Shown here: in pieces, positions 20,140 to 21,701 of the stretch | Layout of the letters: every line of letters starts with the position of its first letter | Position numbering within the stretch: the first letter of the stretch is position 1 | Assembly (NCBI GenBank): GCA_019420345.1 | Contig: JAHZHI010000062.1 | Location: forward strand, 1 to 21,701 | DNA from: Peptococcaceae bacterium | GTDB lineage: Bacteria > Bacillota > Peptococcia > Peptococcales > Peptococcaceae | Direction of reading: 5' to 3' | DNA: 21,701 nt | The notes under the pieces: generated by a model | Told to the model about the DNA's origin: nothing | The model's input: only the letters and a program-made list of their open reading frames with translations | The model's database searches: none | Translations under genes and position numbers: made by a program

Positions 20140-21561
20140 ATGAAAACACCGAAAAAATTAACCGCATTGGTTCTTATGGGCGCTTTGACGGTTTCATCTA
20201 TTGCTGCTGTTCCGGCAAGTGCAAAGACGTTTAACGATGTGCCGTCTAATCACTGGGCCTATGCCGTTATTGATGAAGTGAGCAACAAAGGGGTTATGGT
20301 TGGTACGGGTACAGCTGTTTTTTCACCTAACACACAGCTGACGCGCGCCGAATATGCTGCTATTTTAGCAAACCTTGCAACCGATAAGTCGAATGGACGA
20401 TATGAAGTCACTTATACAGATGTTGATGAAAATGCGTGGTATGCAGATGCAGCAGAATGGGTTGTATCACGGGGAATTTATACGGTAAAAGATGGTAAAT
20501 TTGAGCCAAATAAGCCAATCTCTCGCGAATTAATGGCGGACATGACCTACAAATTTATTTATTATATGTACACCAGTCAGATCGTGCCAAACACAACCAG
20601 TGCTGGTTATGCGGATGAATCCTCATTCTCAAGCGAATATGCAGGATCTATCAATGCACTTACTCATAATGGCTTATTATCTGGTCGCGGCGATAATAAA
20701 TTTGAGCCACAGGGAACATTGACGCGCGCGGAAGCTGCTGCTATGGCTTCTCGCCTGTTGCCAATCGTGGAAGAGGACGCTGAGCCGGAAGATCCAAATG
20801 AACCTTCTGAACCAGAAGAGCCAAGCGAGCCTTCTGAACCGGAAGACCCAGGCGAAACAGAAGATCCTAATGATCCTTCCAATTGGGACCTTGATGGTGC
20901 GCCAGAATGGTTCTTGGTTGGACGACCAGATGGTATCACTGTTGAGCAGTGGAACGAATTAATCACATACTGGGCAGATAAAGAAAAGCCAGGAGATTAT
21001 CCATCTAGCATTCCTTCTAGTATTACTACTGAAGAACGTGCAAAATCTTATTTTGAATATTACATAAAAGATCTTTACGATAAGATGCAAAAAGAATATG
21101 CAAAGAATCAGTTAGAATCGGGAAAAGTTTCATTAAACAGTGAAGAAATGAAAATGATAGAACTGGTCAATGCAGCCAGACGTGCCGCGGGTGTTCCAGA
21201 ATTAAAAGTAGCGGCAGATCTATGCACGGCAGCTTCGATTCGCGCCGAGGAAGTGCCCTACGCTGAGGCACATCGTCGACCAAACGGAGACGATTGTCCT
21301 TCTATCTTAAAAGAAACTGAAGTCAATTTGTATTACCCTTCCTTGTCATTTACTAGCGGCACCAATTTGCTTACTTATATTGAAAATCAGACCTTATGGA
21401 GAAATCATTCCTCCTATTCGGCAGACTATGCTTTTGAACAATTTTATAATTCACCAGGACATAAAAGAGCCATGTTAGATCCGACCTACGAATATATTGG
21501 TATTGGCTATTATAGTGATGGAAATAACGCTGCTTGGGTTCAGTCTTTCATAAAAATGTAA
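20140..21561 (+). CDS. secreted SLH-anchored CAP-domain protein
   Basis: 473 aa. The signal peptide (1-28) ends PASA. Three SLH domains follow at about 30-72, 91-133 and 155-200 (FNDVPSNHWAY, YTDVDENAWY, FEPQGTLTRAEAAAMASRL), then a Glu/Pro/Ser-rich spacer of roughly 35 residues (212-247), a segment of unknown fold (250-330) and a C-terminal CAP/SCP domain (335-473). The CAP domain shows IELVNAARRAAGVPELK (340-356), AHRRPNGDD with His378 and SPGHKRAMLDPTYEYIGIGY (438-457), close to bacterial YkwD-like proteins; the usual GENI motif is degenerate (about EVNLYY). Function of such domains in bacteria is not settled. ATG 20140 has AGGGAG eight to nine bases upstream. The C-terminal half is richer in A and T than the SLH gene at 16840. 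An insertion element begins 24 nt after the stop, and no own terminator is visible. Confidence 0.9.
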   Translation: MKTPKKLTALVLMGALTVSSIAAVPASAKTFNDVPSNHWAYAVIDEVSNKGVMVGTGTAVFSPNTQLTRAEYAAILANLATDKSNGRYEVTYTDVDENAWYADAAEWVVSRGIYTVKDGKFEPNKPISRELMADMTYKFIYYMYTSQIVPNTTSAGYADESSFSSEYAGSINALTHNGLLSGRGDNKFEPQGTLTRAEAAAMASRLLPIVEEDAEPEDPNEPSEPEEPSEPSEPEDPGETEDPNDPSNWDLDGAPEWFLVGRPDGITVEQWNELITYWADKEKPGDYPSSIPSSITTEERAKSYFEYYIKDLYDKMQKEYAKNQLESGKVSLNSEEMKMIELVNAARRAAGVPELKVAADLCTAASIRAEEVPYAEAHRRPNGDDCPSILKETEVNLYYPSLSFTSGTNLLTYIENQTLWRNHSSYSADYAFEQFYNSPGHKRAMLDPTYEYIGIGYYSDGNNAAWVQSFIKM

Positions 21562-21584
21562 GTAAAAAAGAAACCTTCTCATCT

Positions 21585-21701
21585 TGTACTGCCCCAGATT
21601 AAACGGACGGTACAAAAGAACCCCTGGTAGGAAAATAAATTTAGATAGAGTGGCGTTGCGTGAGCGGCGCCACTCCTGTTTTTAATTGGATACGTTGATT
21701 A
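21585..21701 (-). mobile_element. IS3-family element, right end (continues beyond window)
   Basis: TGTACTGCCCC at 21585 matches the terminal repeat pattern (TGTACTG...CC) of IS3-family, IS150-like elements. It is followed, reading from the other side, by the C-terminus of a minus-strand transposase. The element therefore ends at about 21585 and extends past the window. A 3-4 bp target duplicate would be at 21581-21584, but its partner is out of view. Confidence 0.72.
21641..21700 (-). CDS. IS3-family transposase OrfB, C-terminal fragment
   Basis: The minus strand from the window edge reads NQRIQLKTGVAPLTQRHSI and then TAA (21643-21641). NQRIQLKTG and a following Pro are the usual end of IS3-family OrfB integrases, just after the last catalytic Glu. 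Only 19 codons are visible, so intactness cannot be judged. It was too short to rest on its own, but the terminal repeat 56 nt further on supports it. Confidence 0.7.
   Translation of the reverse strand, partial: NQRIQLKTGVAPLTQRHSI

Noticed and set aside
20769..20882. Glu/Pro-coding repeat as a possible tandem DNA repeat or CRISPR-like array
   Set aside because: The short repeats are codons of a protein linker; spacing and sequence do not fit an array of repeats and unique spacers.
21648..21675. GAGTGGCG/CGCCACTC hairpin followed by TTTTT as the CAP gene terminator
   Set aside because: It lies inside the transposase C-terminal codons, beyond the insertion boundary, so it did not evolve as the terminator of the CAP gene; it may still act as one.

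Overview
The window reads as chromosomal DNA of a low-to-mid GC Bacillota, probably a Clostridia-type anaerobe. Supporting points are strong AGGAGG-type ribosome binding sites, sigma-A-like promoters with 17-nt spacers and extended -10 boxes, many U-tract hairpin terminators, a HelD-type RNA polymerase recycling ATPase, two S-layer-homology (SLH) surface proteins and two XRE regulators fused to membrane domains. Genus cannot be fixed from sequence alone. Genes are dense and no intergenic gap exceeds about 240 bases; no tRNA, rRNA or CRISPR array was seen.

Layout. 1-5400: a GNAT acetyltransferase (-), a YwaF/TMEM164-like membrane protein (+), an MBL-fold hydrolase and HelD overlapping on the minus strand, and an Ogt DNA repair protein (-). 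5400-9400: a 47-residue single-span peptide gene (+) converging on an XRE-SdpI-like fusion (-); a divergent YczE-like membrane protein / LysR regulator pair sharing a LysR box; and a second XRE-membrane fusion (-). 9490-10550: a MarR regulator with two 13-nt palindromic operators on its own promoter, overlapping a conserved gene of unknown function. 10600-11340: a HEAT-like repeat protein (+).

11335-15503 is the most interesting block. It is a tightly packed minus-strand operon coding for a flavin-fold/ferredoxin fusion, a quaternary-amine-type ABC permease fused to its own substrate-binding domain, the matching ATPase, a sirtuin with Gln in place of the catalytic His, and a small zinc-ribbon protein broken by a one-base frameshift. 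A divergent HxlR regulator sits upstream across a 135-base region with repeated TATAGG/CCTA elements. The linkage suggests a redox-responsive solute-uptake and NAD-dependent modification module; this is inference.

15890-16710: tandem duplicated cupins (-), each with its own TGCTATACT promoter; the upstream copy has lost the metal-ligand Glu. 16760-21561: the surface region, with a 793-aa beta-helix-type protein carrying three C-terminal SLH domains, an unrecognised 179-aa protein, and a 473-aa protein with three N-terminal SLH domains, a Glu/Pro linker and a CAP domain. The window ends inside an IS3-family element: its terminal repeat starts at about 21585 and the last 19 codons of a minus-strand transposase are visible.
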